64,000 nucleotides of DNA from Apoda limacodes (lineage: Eukaryota > Arthropoda > Insecta > Lepidoptera > Limacodidae): the NCBI GenBank assembly GCA_946406115.1, contig OX291557.1, positions 6,852,501 to 6,916,500 on the forward strand, read 5' to 3'. Under the pieces are notes generated by a model. It had not been told where the DNA came from. It ran no database searches and saw nothing but the letters and a program-made list of their open reading frames with translations. Within the stretch, counting starts at the first letter, position 1. The number at the start of each line of letters is the position of its first letter. Position numbers and translations under genes: made by a program. Of the stretch, positions 21,446 to 31,420 are shown one piece after another.

Positions 21446-23880
21446 TGGCCAAGGCTGCTTTTCTCAAACAGAACAAATGAAAAGCTTCACTGTCCCTTAA
21501 AATCAAAGGTTTTAATTGTTTTGATTATCTTAATTAAGTTTTAACTACGAAATATCAATGTTTGGAAATCAGTCAGAAGAAGAAAAAGACTATTCCTCAC
21601 AAGTTGCAACGAAGCAGTGGGGTAACATTGGTGGCGGAACTTAAAAGGATATTAAAATACTTTTTATTCTGACCAAGAGTTCCCACGGGAATAAATTTTT
21701 CGATGGATAATCTTTCTGAATTTGTAACGGTGCGCACAAAGAAAGCTGCACGGACAGTAAAGTTAAAAAAGTTCCCATAAGAATAGGTTCTTCGGCGGGT
21801 GAATCCACGGTGATTGCCTTGTATATTATATGAAGACCTTGGTAACTATGAACGCCGAGCCACACAAGTTGTGATGCACGTGCACCCACAATTGAGCAAA
21901 CTGCGACTGAAAATAGCTCTGGTGGTATTAATTGTCATAATTATCGTGTTGTTAATTAATTTTAATTAAGAGAAGCGGCCATTTACTTGGCACTTTATAA
22001 TATATATATATATGTTTCAGATGTGTTACGTTCCCGTAATGATGCTCAACTTGTTTTGTTTACCTATTGTTGAAAAATAAATTAAGAAAGACAAAGAATA
22101 TGGCCATTTTTTTTTTATGTTATCTATCTATTAGTATATTAGTTAATCTACACTTAAGTTATATTATATACCTATAACCACAGACTATATAATAACATAA
22201 CTACAATAATAATGGAAATAGAAAACTAACCGAAGAACAGTTTTTCTATTAATTTAGGAGGCTATATTTTTTTTTTTACTTCTCATGCTCGAAAAGTGTG
22301 TCTTGCGTAACGGGGCTAAAATGCGTCATTATTCCCTAGGCGCTGATGTTTCTTTTTAATTTTAATTTTTCCTCGCGGAAATGCCAAGGTCTGAGCTATA
22401 CAGCCACGCTGTCAGTTTATTATAGACATTTGCAATAGTATTTTTGGCGTAATAGCATAAAATTGTAGGTAAGAAAATTGGTAACATTTCATTCACAAAG
22501 CGGGGAATATTGGTTGGGTCCTTGTCAATTTCTATTTTGCGTCTGGATGGCAAAACGATTATTTTCAAAGACTCAGCTTTTCAATGCTGTCCTAATGTAA
22601 ACCGATATATGATTATGTTTCTGAAAGTCTGTTAGTTTTTTATTTGAACTTTTCAAAATAAAACTATCGCTGGGAGATCGTAACCTACTGCTGGACTGGC
22701 GTTGCTTAGCGATCATTAAATTGCATGTATGCGTCAATACCTTTGTCAATAAGAATAAACAAAAAATAATTGCTACAGGCGCGAAAACTCTAAAATTTTT
22801 CTGTTATAAAAATTAAGGTGAAGATAAACGTGACCATCTATTTCATAATATCACCAAGTAAATATGAAGATCTTACTAATAAAAAAAATACAAACAACAC
22901 GGACCAAGTTGAATATTCTAAATTGTTCTCATGGCTGGTTAACATGCACTTAGTGATTAAGTAGATAAGTAAATTTTAACTAAAACTTAACTGAATAAAT
23001 AATAAGGACTTGAGCGTTCGTACGTAAATTTAGTTAGGATTTAGTAAACCGCACAATATGGACGACCAAATACGCATCGTATTAAATTCCGTCATAAATT
23101 GCATTTTAAAGTAGGTAAATGATGAATTGTTTACCTATATGTTTTGTTTTCTCACACTCGAAGTAAAAAGCAGTGTGTTTATCTCTGGACTAAAACCTAT
23201 TCATACTTGATTCTATAGCATCCCTCGCTTTCGCTCAGGAGGCTGAACATCTTATATGTAATGGGTCATTTGAGTCGCTTGGTTAACAATCTTCTATTAT
23301 GTTCTTACCTTCAATAATTCTTTTGCTGAGAATTTCTTTGGATCTGCTGTGAAGATCTGACTAAAATTAATAGTGATCTTGTTATGTTGTGCGATGTGAC
23401 ATTACTACCCTTTACCTACTTCGACCCCTCTTTACTCTTTTTCAAAACATAGGTTTGATTGTTATTTGGTTGAATCAATTTTAAAAGTCGTCCTTTTAGT
23501 AAGTTTTGCAAGAAAAAAGGTACCAAAAAATATCATAGAATTTCGATTGTGCAAACAACACGTTGCACCGACAAAGCTTTAGAAAGATATTTATTTACCT
23601 ATGTATTTTTTTCAATAGCAAAAAGTTAACGTAAAGGCTTCTTTAATACATACACTATCATTGCGTAATAGTAATATAAGTAAAAATTTTTGGACAGTAA
23701 CGCAGTAGATAATTCTAGATTTTTTTTATGTAATGCATGGTTTGTAATTTAAATTTAAGTTTCTTTTTACTAATCAATGTTTTCGTGCCAAGTCTATAAT
23801 GAAAGAAATATACATTTTTTAGATATTACAACTTATGGCTACAGTATTAGGTACTGAAATTCACGACTAAGTAAGTAAGC
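21446..23880. other. 2.4 kb AT-rich stretch without a supported gene
   Basis: Contains a short (TA)n run at about 22,000-22,013. Minus frames of 82 codons (21.64-21.89 kb) and 68 codons (22.36-22.57 kb) have no recognisable motif. Confidence 0.4.
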
Positions 23881-23885
23881 ACACA

Positions 23886-23955
23886 TGACCTCTGACTACC
23901 AGTGAGTGACCCAGAATGACCTCCGTCGCAACAAGGTCGAGGCGTCGAAAGGTCA
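23886..23955. promoter_or_regulatory. Cluster of AGGTCA-type hexamers (weak candidate)
   Basis: TGACCT at 23,886 and 23,917, TGACCC at 23,907, AGGTCG at 23,934 and AGGTCA at 23,950 fall within 70 bases. AGGTCA is the half-site bound by nuclear receptors, including insect hormone receptors. Orientation and spacing do not form a standard paired element, no gene is adjacent, and chance is a real alternative. Confidence 0.15.
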
Positions 23956-23959
23956 GAGG

Positions 23960-24304
23960 GCAACCACGTTGGTGCAGATGAAGTTCGTTTGACTCACTTC
24001 TTTGACCCCGTGGTGTTGTTAGGTCGTTATATTTAGTACCTACTACAGCCAGACCTGGATAAAATATTTAATACGAAAATATGTTTTGTTAAAGATCCAA
24101 AAAGTAGGTACCTTCTTATTATATTACTGTATATTTTAATTAGCATTTAGCACCTGCGAATTGCCAATTGAGGACTACGCAGAACAAGTTAAAAAATCTG
24201 TGATGTCATAATCGTATCCGTTTTAGTAAACACCGATTAAAACAAGCCGCCTATTATGATTCTTACGTACATCCAGTCTTTTTATCACCGTGGACACGCG
24301 CCTT
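23960..24304. other. AT-rich stretch, nothing recognised
   Basis: No supported feature up to the RT-A tail. Confidence 0.4.
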
Positions 24305-24480
24305 TTAGCCAAGACATAAGACACGGTTCTTCAAGAAAGAAGTTATTAGATTTCTGAAAGGTCGGTAACGCGCGAGTAATGCCCCTGGTGTTGCAAGCGT
24401 CCATAGGCTACGGTGACCGCTTACCATCAAGCGGACCGTAGGCTTGCTTGCCACCTGAGAGGTATCAAAAAAAGAAAAAA
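24305..24480 (+). mobile_element. RT-A retrotransposon, well-preserved 3' tail
   Basis: GTTCTTCAAGAAAGAAGTTA, TTAGATTTCTGAAAGGTCGG, TAACGCGCGAGTAATGCCCC, TGGTGTTGCAAGCGTCCATA, GGCTACGGTGACCGCTTACC and a final GGTATCAAAAAAAG. It is one of the cleanest tails in the window and so probably a younger insertion. Confidence 0.85.
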
Positions 24481-25163
24481 AAATGCAGTCCCAATTTTTT
24501 CTGTAAATTTACCATTTAGAACTTCTTTGTATCGCCTACCATCCCTTTTATAGAAAACAAAAGCTGATAATCGCAGCTCTCGTAATTTCTCATTTTAAAA
24601 CAGTATGAAAATACATTGCTTCTTTATTATATCTTAGTTTACGAATCTCGTAAGTTATGCCGCAGTGTATTGTGATATCAGAGTTATAAAGAGTTGCAGT
24701 TGTCGTTTCAATCGCTATTCATTTGGCAAGCAATTTGTTGCGAAGTGACTCGACAACACCCATTTAATTTGCGCACGCGCACATTTCCTTGTAAGGTGCT
24801 TAGCGCATTGCGCATATTCAAGATTCTTTTTTTTTATAACGAGAAACAAATTACACAGATTTTCAAATTTATAACTATATTGCCTTTCACACCTAAAAGT
24901 AATTTATAGTCAAATTACATAAAGTAAGAATAAATTTGATTTTCAAATTAATTCTAATTGCAAATGATGTAAAAAAAAATATCTTTTCGAAATGAAACCT
25001 GAGGGCATAAGTTAACATTTATTTGCAGCAATATATGGATGAAAATTAATAAATTTAAAATGCGGGTTTAAAACTATTTCAAACCACCCTAACTAAATGG
25101 CGTGTTAAAGTTTCTTTAATACACTTTATAACAAAGCTCGATTTCTGATTTATTGTTAGTCCT
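24481..25163. other. AT-rich stretch, nothing recognised
   Basis: No supported feature. A 71-codon plus frame at 24.69-24.91 kb is unremarkable. Confidence 0.4.
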
Positions 25164-25555
25164 GTTAAGAAGCAGTACCACGTGACAGAAAACTTGAGTA
25201 AAAACAAGGATGACGAGATGCAACTGAACTTGCGTGAGTAGTGGAGCTAAATCTCAACACACTAAGATTTTCATTAAAATACATAAAAAAAAAATATAAA
25301 TAAAATAAAATAATATTTTTCTTATTATAAACCATTGTTATCCAAAAATGCTTATTCTCAGGGTTTAAAGCCCTATCACCCTAGAACTTTAAGGATTTCC
25401 CCGCCAAAACTAAGAAAAAATAGTCAAAGGGGTCAGTTTCGGTTTGCTTTTCTATCAAGCGGAAGCTTGAACCATTTTCCGAAGAACATAGCAATAAAAT
25501 TTAAATTGGATCTGCTCAGCGGATCCGAAGAAACATTTGCCAAAAAAATGAAATA
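25164..25555 (+). repeat. Repeat H, copy 1
   Basis: Aligns in order with 52,310-52,742. Shared blocks are GTTAAGA-GCAGT, GTGACAGAAAACTT-AGTAAA, AACAAGGAT-ACG, CTCAGGGTTTAAAGCCCTAT (copy 2 CTTAGGGTTTAAAGCACTAT), GGGTCAGTTT, CCCGAAGAACA and CGGATCC-AGAAACATT. About 390-430 bp, the same strand in both copies, no visible terminal inverted repeats or tRNA boxes. I do not recognise the family. Frames inside it (83 codons plus, 82 minus) are incidental. Confidence 0.6.
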
Positions 25556-25684
25556 TAGGGGCTTTAAGAGCGTTACCTCTGCGTAGTAACCGTTTTTAGT
25601 AGATATGCAATTAGTTCTATAACTCGGAGAACCTAGTAAAAATTCCAAATTTCCAAAAACTGGAAATTTATTTGTAACCAACTA

Positions 25685-26160
25685 GTTAAAAGTGCTGGCA
25701 GATATCCGCGTCACTTTCTACTGAACGATATTATTCGTAAGGCACTTGCCAGTGTCAATGTGCCGTCCATTTTAGAACCAATTGGACTGGCGCGTGACGA
25801 TGGTAAGAGGCCCGATGGCCTAACTCTTATACCTTGGAAGATGGGACGCCCTTTGGTGTGGGATGCACCTTGCATTGACACCTTGACCACGTCTCATCTT
25901 CCAACTACCTTAAGAAAGGCTGGTTCAGGAGCTGACGCTGCGGAACATCTTAAGCGTAGAAAATATGCAGCCATTGGTAACGGCTACATTTTTGAAGCTT
26001 TTGGAGTGGAGACCATGGGATCTTGGGGACCGAGCGCCCATCGTTTTTATAAGGAAGTAACCAAGCGATTGATCTCCACTTCGTTTATATTTTGGACAAC
26101 AAATAAGCGTTGCCATACAACGTGGCTTTTGGCCACTTAATCACCTGGCAGCAACATCCA
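25685..26160 (+). pseudogene. Retroelement C-terminal domain remnant (nuclease-like RPDG...WDA module), frameshifted
   Basis: From about 25,691 the reading is SAGRYPRHFLLNDIIRKALA, then SILEPIGLARDDGKRPDGLT, IPWKMGRPLVWDAPCIDTL, RKYAAIGNGYIFEAFGVET and MGSWGPSAHRFYKEVTKRLI. This order (H-x-NDIIRRAL, LEP-GL-R-DGKRPDGLT, WDA-C-DT, KYE-L, FGVETLG-WG) is familiar from the C-terminal part of reverse-transcriptase-containing elements in many invertebrates. The spaced acidic residues in RPDG and WDA resemble a restriction-like nuclease core, but that function is inference. The expected next motif, YFGQQISVAIQRG, is present at 26,088-26,126 in another frame, so there is a frameshift near 26,075-26,085. 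No upstream RT domain is seen. It is a dead, 5'-truncated fragment, not a host gene. Confidence 0.6.
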
Positions 26161-26224
26161 GGGCCTTTGTTAGTAGTTTAGTTATTTATTTATTTAATTG
26201 TTTTTAATCTCATAATTTATTTAA

Positions 26225-26324
26225 TTTAAGAAACTAGTTATATATATTTCTGTAGGAGCACATTTTTTAAATTTGCTTTGTTCAAAAAGTAAAAATAAAT
26301 GACTATTGGCGGCGCTAGTGGACG
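26225..26324. mobile_element. MITE family M, right-end fragment
   Basis: TGCTTTGTTCAAAAAGTAAA, AATAAATGACTATTGGCGGC and GCTAGTGGACG match the right end of the complete M element at 33.80-34.04 kb (GCTTTGCACAAAGAGGAAAA, TAAAAATATCAATTGGCGGC, GTTAGTGAAAG). The left part is not visible and the TTAA element follows directly. Confidence 0.55.
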
Positions 26325-26693
26325 TTAAGAGGATACACTTCGCGGCGCCTTGCAAACGAATTTCTCATTTGTTTTTGACATTTACTGATCAATCACTGTG
26401 AAATTTCTTAGTCATAATCCCAAGCCGAATACCTAGGTCTGTGGTTTTTCCAAAATCTTGTAAAACGTTCTATTAACTAGAAATCTTTTTAAAACGATTT
26501 GTATGAAAAACTAAAATCCTGCACAACTTTGAACTATAAAATTTGGTAGAAAACTGGCACACTGCAGACCTAGATATTTATTACTAGAATATGTCTTCAA
26601 AATTTCGTGGTGTTTGATCAGCAAGTGTCAAAAATAAGTGAGATTCGTTCGTATGAAGCCCGCTGCGAGGCGCCGCGAAGTGAATCCTCTTAA
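26325..26693. mobile_element. TTAA-flanked MITE (361 bp plus target duplication)
   Basis: TTAA at 26,325-26,328 and 26,690-26,693 bracket an element whose ends are GAGGATACACTTCGCGGCGC and the mirror GCGCCGCGAAGTGAATCCTC. The inverted ends run 21-22 bases with one mismatch, then continue imperfectly (TTGCAAACGAATTTCTCA opposite TGAGATTCGTTCGTATG). There is no transposase frame. TTAA target duplication is the hallmark of piggyBac-type transposition, which I infer for this element; the terminal GAGG is not the CCC/CCY usual there, so the assignment is tentative. Confidence 0.65.
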
Positions 26694-26699
26694 TTTAGC

Positions 26700-26985
26700 A
26701 ACGTAGCAACTGGGATCGACGAAATTTCCCCGTGACGGGAGTTCCCCGTTACGCGGTTGCGATATCGAGTGAGTGGGGGCGAGAAGCGCCTCGGCATTCT
26801 CTGATGTCTCGTTTGTCCATTCGTTCGTCGACGAACCCGGGGACGTCGGCGTCGTGTTAGGCGTGGCCCTATTGGGGAAGGTCGTTGAGACTAATCTCGC
26901 TATCCGGATAGCGAGATCGTCGTCTGGGGCCGATAGTACGTGCCGAGGTCGGGTCGGGGGTATGATACGTTGATTTTGACGCGGA
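26700..26985 (-). pseudogene. GC-rich repeat G, copy 2, coding remnant
   Basis: The minus strand reads DDDLAIRIARLVSTTFPNRA, then TPNTTPTSPGSSTNEWTNET and SENAEALLAPTHSISQPRNG, open across the block (131-codon frame 26,628-27,023, of which the ends belong to flanking DNA). The TTPTSPGSS segment and nucleotide blocks GGGGCGAGAAGCGCC and GACGAACCCGGGGACGTCGG are shared with 12.16-12.64 kb. Low-complexity P/S/T content suggests a linker or gag-like part of a retroelement protein. No conserved catalytic motif is visible. It abuts the TTAA MITE. Confidence 0.5.
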
Positions 26986-27639
26986 TGTGCATTAAACTTG
27001 TGTGTACAGAAATGTGGTATCAAACATTTTTGTACTACCTACATAGTTTGTAAGAATTTCATTTGTTTTGTTTTATTAAAAAAAACTGCAATAAAATAAA
27101 ATCTCCTTGAAAACTAAGGAATTCATTTTATCCCAAGTACTGCTTATGTAATCAAAACATCTACATAAGTATTTTCCCAGATTCTGCAAATCTTGACAAA
27201 AACGATAATAATGCACATACAAATGCTGAAAAATCTTAGGTCTAGAGTTTCTTTTTAAAAGAAGTGGTCCCTAAAAACATGAAATATCAATTTTACCTAC
27301 TTCGGACAAATAACGAATTGTATCCTGGTCGTATACACATTGTTTTATCACTTTTTAGCGACCAGACGAGCGTGTTGACCTTTACGCAAATAACGTATTT
27401 TCCTCACTATTTTCACTAACAACCCGGACTACATTATTTAATTTTAGTATGTTTATGTCAAAATATTTATTTTAAGACGCATTAACAGCTTAATTTATAT
27501 ATCTGCGCATTACTACTGCTATAGTGTTTCTAACATACTTGTAAGACAAATTAATACTTAATTTATTCAAAATGGTTGGTTTACAAAGTTATTTATGCTT
27601 AATAGTGAGCTTTTTGTAAATATAATCATTGCTTTCTAT
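26986..27639. other. AT-rich stretch, nothing recognised
   Basis: No supported feature. Confidence 0.4.
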
Positions 27640-28400
27640 AATGTAGTTTCTAGATAAAACCTGGCCAAGCCGCTCATTTCGCAATTTAAGCTTTCGCGGA
27701 AGGTATTTCTTAAGGGTGAAGCAAGATAAATTCCCTGCCAATGACGAGCGGTGTAAAAGTTTGTGTCTTCGACTAGCCCACAGACGGTAGCAGTGGTCAA
27801 TGTCTAGAACTTTAAACTTACACATGTAGTAGCATCCTTTGCCTCTTAATGAAGAACCTGCACACTCTTCGTTCTGTTGTGTACACAAGGTTTCTAGCCA
27901 CCAATTACACCTTGTCTTCTAAGGCATTTAGGAACTAAACTCAGCTAAAGATGTCAATACCAAGGATTCCAATGCTTGTTGAGATGGTAAGAGGTGCGTC
28001 TGAAATTGGGACACCGTGAATTTCATTCCCTTAGCGGTGATAATAAGATAATCAGACCGAGCGTTTGTTCTTAATAAGTTTCAATCGGACAACATTGAAC
28101 TGTTTTCAGTCACAGACCTTGGACAAAATAGTTGCAACTTTTCGACACAAGTTCTCTGCGGCTTTTTTTCACAACAATATAACGGATTGTTTTAAAGATT
28201 CGTGTTAATATTTCCTCGGCTAATAACGGTAAGAACCTCGTATAACATTATATGTAAAACACGGGATGTTTAGAACCATTTAGGACGCCAGCATTAATGT
28301 CCGTGCCATCAGAGCAACAACCGTCAACTACGGCTCACATGCGTCTGCCGGCAGCAACTTATGTATTTGCACAATGCACACTTTAGCTAGAAATCATAAC
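27640..28400 (-). pseudogene. RT-A retrotransposon, old diverged copy, minus strand
   Basis: Several blocks match the better copy at 44.6-45.4 kb in the same order and orientation. Examples are AAATTCCCTGCCAATGACGA, GCGGTGTAAAAG; AGATGTCAATACCAAGGATT, CCAATGCTTG; AATTGGGACACCGTGAATTT; CGACACAAGTTCTCTGCGGC; and TTAATGTCCGTGCCATCAGA. They cover the RT thumb and C-terminal part. Many indels and stops show that it is long dead. The 99-codon minus frame at 27.59-27.89 kb, with LKKYLPRKLKLRN, is part of it. Confidence 0.65.
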
Positions 28401-28596
28401 AATTTCGTACTCTTGTATTGTTTCCCTAAAATGCATAGTTGAGGGGTAAAAGACCCATTTTTATTATTACCTATTATATAAGAATTATTTTCATGTGATG
28501 AAAATTTATGTTTGGTACGAGTCTGAGTTTTTCTACATATAATTTGTATGTATTTATAAAGAAATGTATATATATATATATGTACTGATAAAAAAA
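28401..28596. other. AT-rich stretch with a short TA run
   Basis: TATATATATATATATG at about 28,567-28,582 immediately precedes repeat I copy 1. Confidence 0.5.
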
Positions 28597-28804
28597 ACCA
28601 TTGCTATTAATCGTAATATTATTAACATTGTAACGTGACAACTTGTGCCTTTCACTTTTTATGTCTGTCTCTCTCGCTCTTAGGCGGGCTAACCATGCCG
28701 CGTGCCTCTCACTCGCTCTCATTGTGAGCGCATAACGTGAGCGGAGCGTAACGCAGTTTCTTGAAGTGTCACCCGGCAAACCAATTTATAAGACGTTGTC
28801 ACGT
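28597..28804. repeat. Repeat I, copy 1 of a 208-bp twin that looks identical
   Basis: By eye, base for base the same as 30,391-30,598, with no gap. Landmarks are ACCATTGCTATTAATCGTAA, TTGTAACGTGACAACTTGTG, TCTCTCTCGCTCTTAGGCGG, GAGCGGAGCGTAACGCAGTT and AGACGTTGTCACGT. AACGTGACAAC near the left (28,631) and GTTGTCACGTT at the right end are inverted, hinting at a short TIR with 34 extra shared bases outside it. The minus strand is open for about 62 codons (MPGDTSRNCVTLRSRYALTM...) in both copies, probably by chance. It is much GC-richer than its flanks. Confidence 0.8.
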
Positions 28805-28806
28805 TA

Positions 28807-29535
28807 AAAATATTTATTTATTATTATATTATGATTCTCATTGTACAGCACTCTAACTTAATGCGTATACAACGCCCACTTGGCCGGTTTTTAGCTATAC
28901 GCATATTTCACAACGCAGGAGCTATCTGCTAATATTATTCTTATCTCACTTGCTCGGATAGGCTTTCTTTATCCTTCAAAATCTGTGTGAAAAGGCCCAT
29001 TTTACCGCCTAGCGCACTTTTAACGCCTTTTAAAAAAAGGCAATGAAACGTTTAACCGTTTATTACTATAAAGCTGGTAATTATGACATATGTATAGGAC
29101 ACATGTATAGCCACGTTAGTCCAGATACTCTTCAGTATTGCCACAATAGGCTCACTACTTGTCACGCAGAACTAAAGTGATTGCTGAAAGAGTATGTCCC
29201 CACATTTATAATATGGGTGTGTTTTCAGCCGCTGGTTAAACCTTTCGTGGAATAAAAACCGTGAGGTTATTAAAGTTATTAGCGCCTTCGTGGAATAAAA
29301 TCATACATACATACATCTTACAAGCCCACTCCATCAATACAATCATCGATTTTGTGTACAAAGTTAACCAGCGCGGCATCTATACAATATTGGGTTGTAG
29401 CTATATACCAAAAATTTTTTCGTGTCCCACTGTAAAATTACTCTTTTGTAAGTTACGCTTTTTCGTATTGTAACCGATGACGTCTACTTTACGTGTTAAA
29501 TTTCACGTGAAATTCCCACAGCGATGACCGAATTG
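28807..29535. other. AT-rich stretch, nothing recognised
   Basis: CATACATACATACATC at about 29,302 is a short microsatellite. A 70-codon plus frame at 29.26-29.47 kb has no motif. Confidence 0.4.
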
Positions 29536-29602
29536 GCGTGGAAAAAAAAAGTGTCCGACGAACTCCTCATCCTTTTTTTGAAGTCGGTTAATAAATAAAT
29601 AA
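29536..29602 (-). repeat. Short tail of a dispersed element ending AACCGACTTCAAAAAA
   Basis: TCCTTTTTTTGAAGTCGGTT is the reverse complement of the AACCGACTTCAAAAAAGGAG block at 47,391. In lepidopteran genomes this motif marks the end of a common interspersed element; class not certain. Confidence 0.4.
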
Positions 29603-29938
29603 GTAACTTAAGTACTTGATTTAAATATTAAAGATGAAACCAAATTTCGTTAAAATTACTTTTTTGTTAATTATGTTCAGTTTTTAATCTTGAAATGGTT
29701 ATCTATTACAAATCACAAAATTGAAGTGTGGTTAATCAAGAGCAAATAGCTTAAAAGTTAGAGATTGAATAAAATTAAAAATAATACCACATTTGACTTA
29801 ATTATCTAATTAAATAAGCAATTATTTTTAAATCTATTCTAGCTATTAAAATTTAAATTAAATGTTAAGCCTAATGAAAGATATAAAACTCGGATTTATC
29901 ACAATCATTCTCTTTTTTTTACAAAAAACATTAATTTG
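29603..29938. other. AT-rich stretch, nothing recognised
   Basis: Very AT-rich; no supported feature. Confidence 0.4.
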
Positions 29939-30060
29939 TTCATAAATCTAGTTAAATAACTTACAAAATACTTCCATTAAAATGTTCATAAATCTAGTTA
30001 AATAACTTACAAAATACTTACATTAAAATGTTCATAAATCTAGTTAAAAAATTTACAAAA
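29939..30060. repeat. Tandem repeat, 46-bp unit x about 2.7
   Basis: Units start TTCATAAATCTAGTTAAATA at 29,939, 29,985 and 30,031, exactly 46 bases apart. Units one and two differ at a single site (ACTTCC/ACTTAC); the third is partial and diverges. It is a young minisatellite. Confidence 0.9.
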
Positions 30061-30390
30061 AGAGAAGAAGCGTGTCATATCATGCAAATGATATCTATTG
30101 AATTAAATCGAGATAAGTAACGGCTAGAAAAAAAACACAGTAAACCGTCATAAGATGAAAAAACTCTGTAGGGACAGACATGACGGAACAGTAATAAGAA
30201 TAAGTTTATGATAAATATAATAAGTAATAATAAATTTATTTACTAAAAAATACATAGTTTTTAATATATAGCACATTACCAGGGGTCATTATGCACTTTA
30301 TGTTGGTGTTAATAAAATCCAAAATCCAACTCAAAATGGCGCAATATAAATGGCGGCCGGATCAAATTACCAAAACAATTTCTGATAAAA
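30061..30390. other. AT-rich stretch, nothing recognised
   Basis: No supported feature between the minisatellite and repeat I copy 2. Confidence 0.4.
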
Positions 30391-30598
30391 ACCATTGCTA
30401 TTAATCGTAATATTATTAACATTGTAACGTGACAACTTGTGCCTTTCACTTTTTATGTCTGTCTCTCTCGCTCTTAGGCGGGCTAACCATGCCGCGTGCC
30501 TCTCACTCGCTCTCATTGTGAGCGCATAACGTGAGCGGAGCGTAACGCAGTTTCTTGAAGTGTCACCCGGCAAACCAATTTATAAGACGTTGTCACGT
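30391..30598. repeat. Repeat I, copy 2 of the 208-bp twin
   Basis: Same strand as copy 1 at 28,597 and, as far as I can compare by eye, without a mismatch. Both copies are preceded by CTGATAAAA(A) and followed by an A run, so the true edges may include CTGATAAAA. Flanking DNA otherwise differs, which argues for two insertions or a copied element rather than a block duplication of the region. Confidence 0.8.
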
Positions 30599-30764
30599 CA
30601 AAAAATATTAAACGCACAAAATATTGCCCACCCAAAAATACTAGAACGTAGGACAGGCCATTGGCTTCACTTCTGAATACTTACAATTAGCCTGTCTGAT
30701 AAAAGTCGTCCTGAAAAAAATCCCCCGCGACACAAAACGCTTAGAGACCACTGTGGTCCCTAGG

Positions 30765-30830
30765 ACGCGTAACGGGCTATTTATGTAGGTCGTTGTAGAT
30801 ATGGTTTGCCACTTTAGGGGTATAAAAAAA
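30765..30830 (+). mobile_element. RT-A retrotransposon, decayed 3' tail
   Basis: ATGTAGGTCGTTGTAGATAT, GGTTTGCCACTTTAGGGGTA and TAAAAAAA match only the last 60 bases of the tail, with several changes. Confidence 0.45.
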
Positions 30831-31069
30831 GGTCTTCATGATAATTATCAGTCAGTCCACTGCTGGGGAAATTTTACGAATATCACAAAAAAAAAAAAAT
30901 ATTGCTGTTTCATTTATATTTTAAACATTAAGATTGATTCTATGTGTAAATTAAATATTAGCAGGTACATAATATTACGTTAATAGATTGTTATTTTACT
31001 ATGGATAATATGAATATTTGTATACCATGACTATAGGCAAAGCATATTCTGTATATATCAAAAAAGTAA
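30831..31069. other. AT-rich stretch, nothing recognised
   Basis: CAGTCCACTGCTGGGGAAAT near 30,853 recalls the end of a tRNA-derived SINE, but it is too short to call. Confidence 0.3.
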
Positions 31070-31415
31070 TCGAATGACTGTCGCACACAGCCCAAACCTC
31101 TGGATCTAGAAACTTTAAATTACCATTCGAGTTCGTTATGTAAAATTCATATCCTAAGGGGGTAAATGGGGGTGGAAGCTTACATTGAAATCCGTCAATT
31201 TTGAAGCTGAATGCATAAAAATTCCTGTTTGGCATTAAGGTTGAAAATAAAAATGACAAGCTGCACTGTTTTCAAAAATTATCCCCTGTGGATGCAAAAA
31301 TAGGGAATGGAAATTTGTTTGAGAATTCCGATATGTTTGTTGATAACACTATAAGCAGTTAAAAGCTTTCTTTTTTTTGTTTATGACCACGTGGAAAAAG
31401 TCGCGGAAAAATTAT
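31070..31415 (+). repeat. Family C dispersed repeat, 3' part
   Basis: GGGGGTAAATGGGGGTGGAA, AGAATTCCGATATGTTTGTT, ACTATAAGCAGTTAAAAGCT, then GACCACGTGGAAAAAGTCGC, GGAAAA. The same order appears at 62.05-62.18 kb (GAGAATTCCAATATCTTTGT, ACTATAAGCGGTTTAAAGCT, GACCACGAGGACAAAGCCGT). Decayed. Confidence 0.5.
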
Positions 31416-31420
31416 ACTCA

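Noticed and set aside
25433..25681. 82-codon minus frame and 83-codon plus frame over 25.3-25.7 kb
   Set aside because: Both lie mostly in repeat H, whose other copy at 52.3 kb does not keep either frame open.
28474..28779. 101-codon minus frame MPGDTSRNCVTLRS..., partly repeated at 30.37-30.57 kb
   Set aside because: The shared 60 codons lie in the duplicated non-coding repeat I; the remainder differs and includes AT-microsatellite translation. A repeated frame here reflects a repeated DNA unit, not two genes.
29939..30060. 46-bp tandem repeat as a possible enhancer or origin array
   Set aside because: Fewer than three units with no known motif; best described as a minisatellite.
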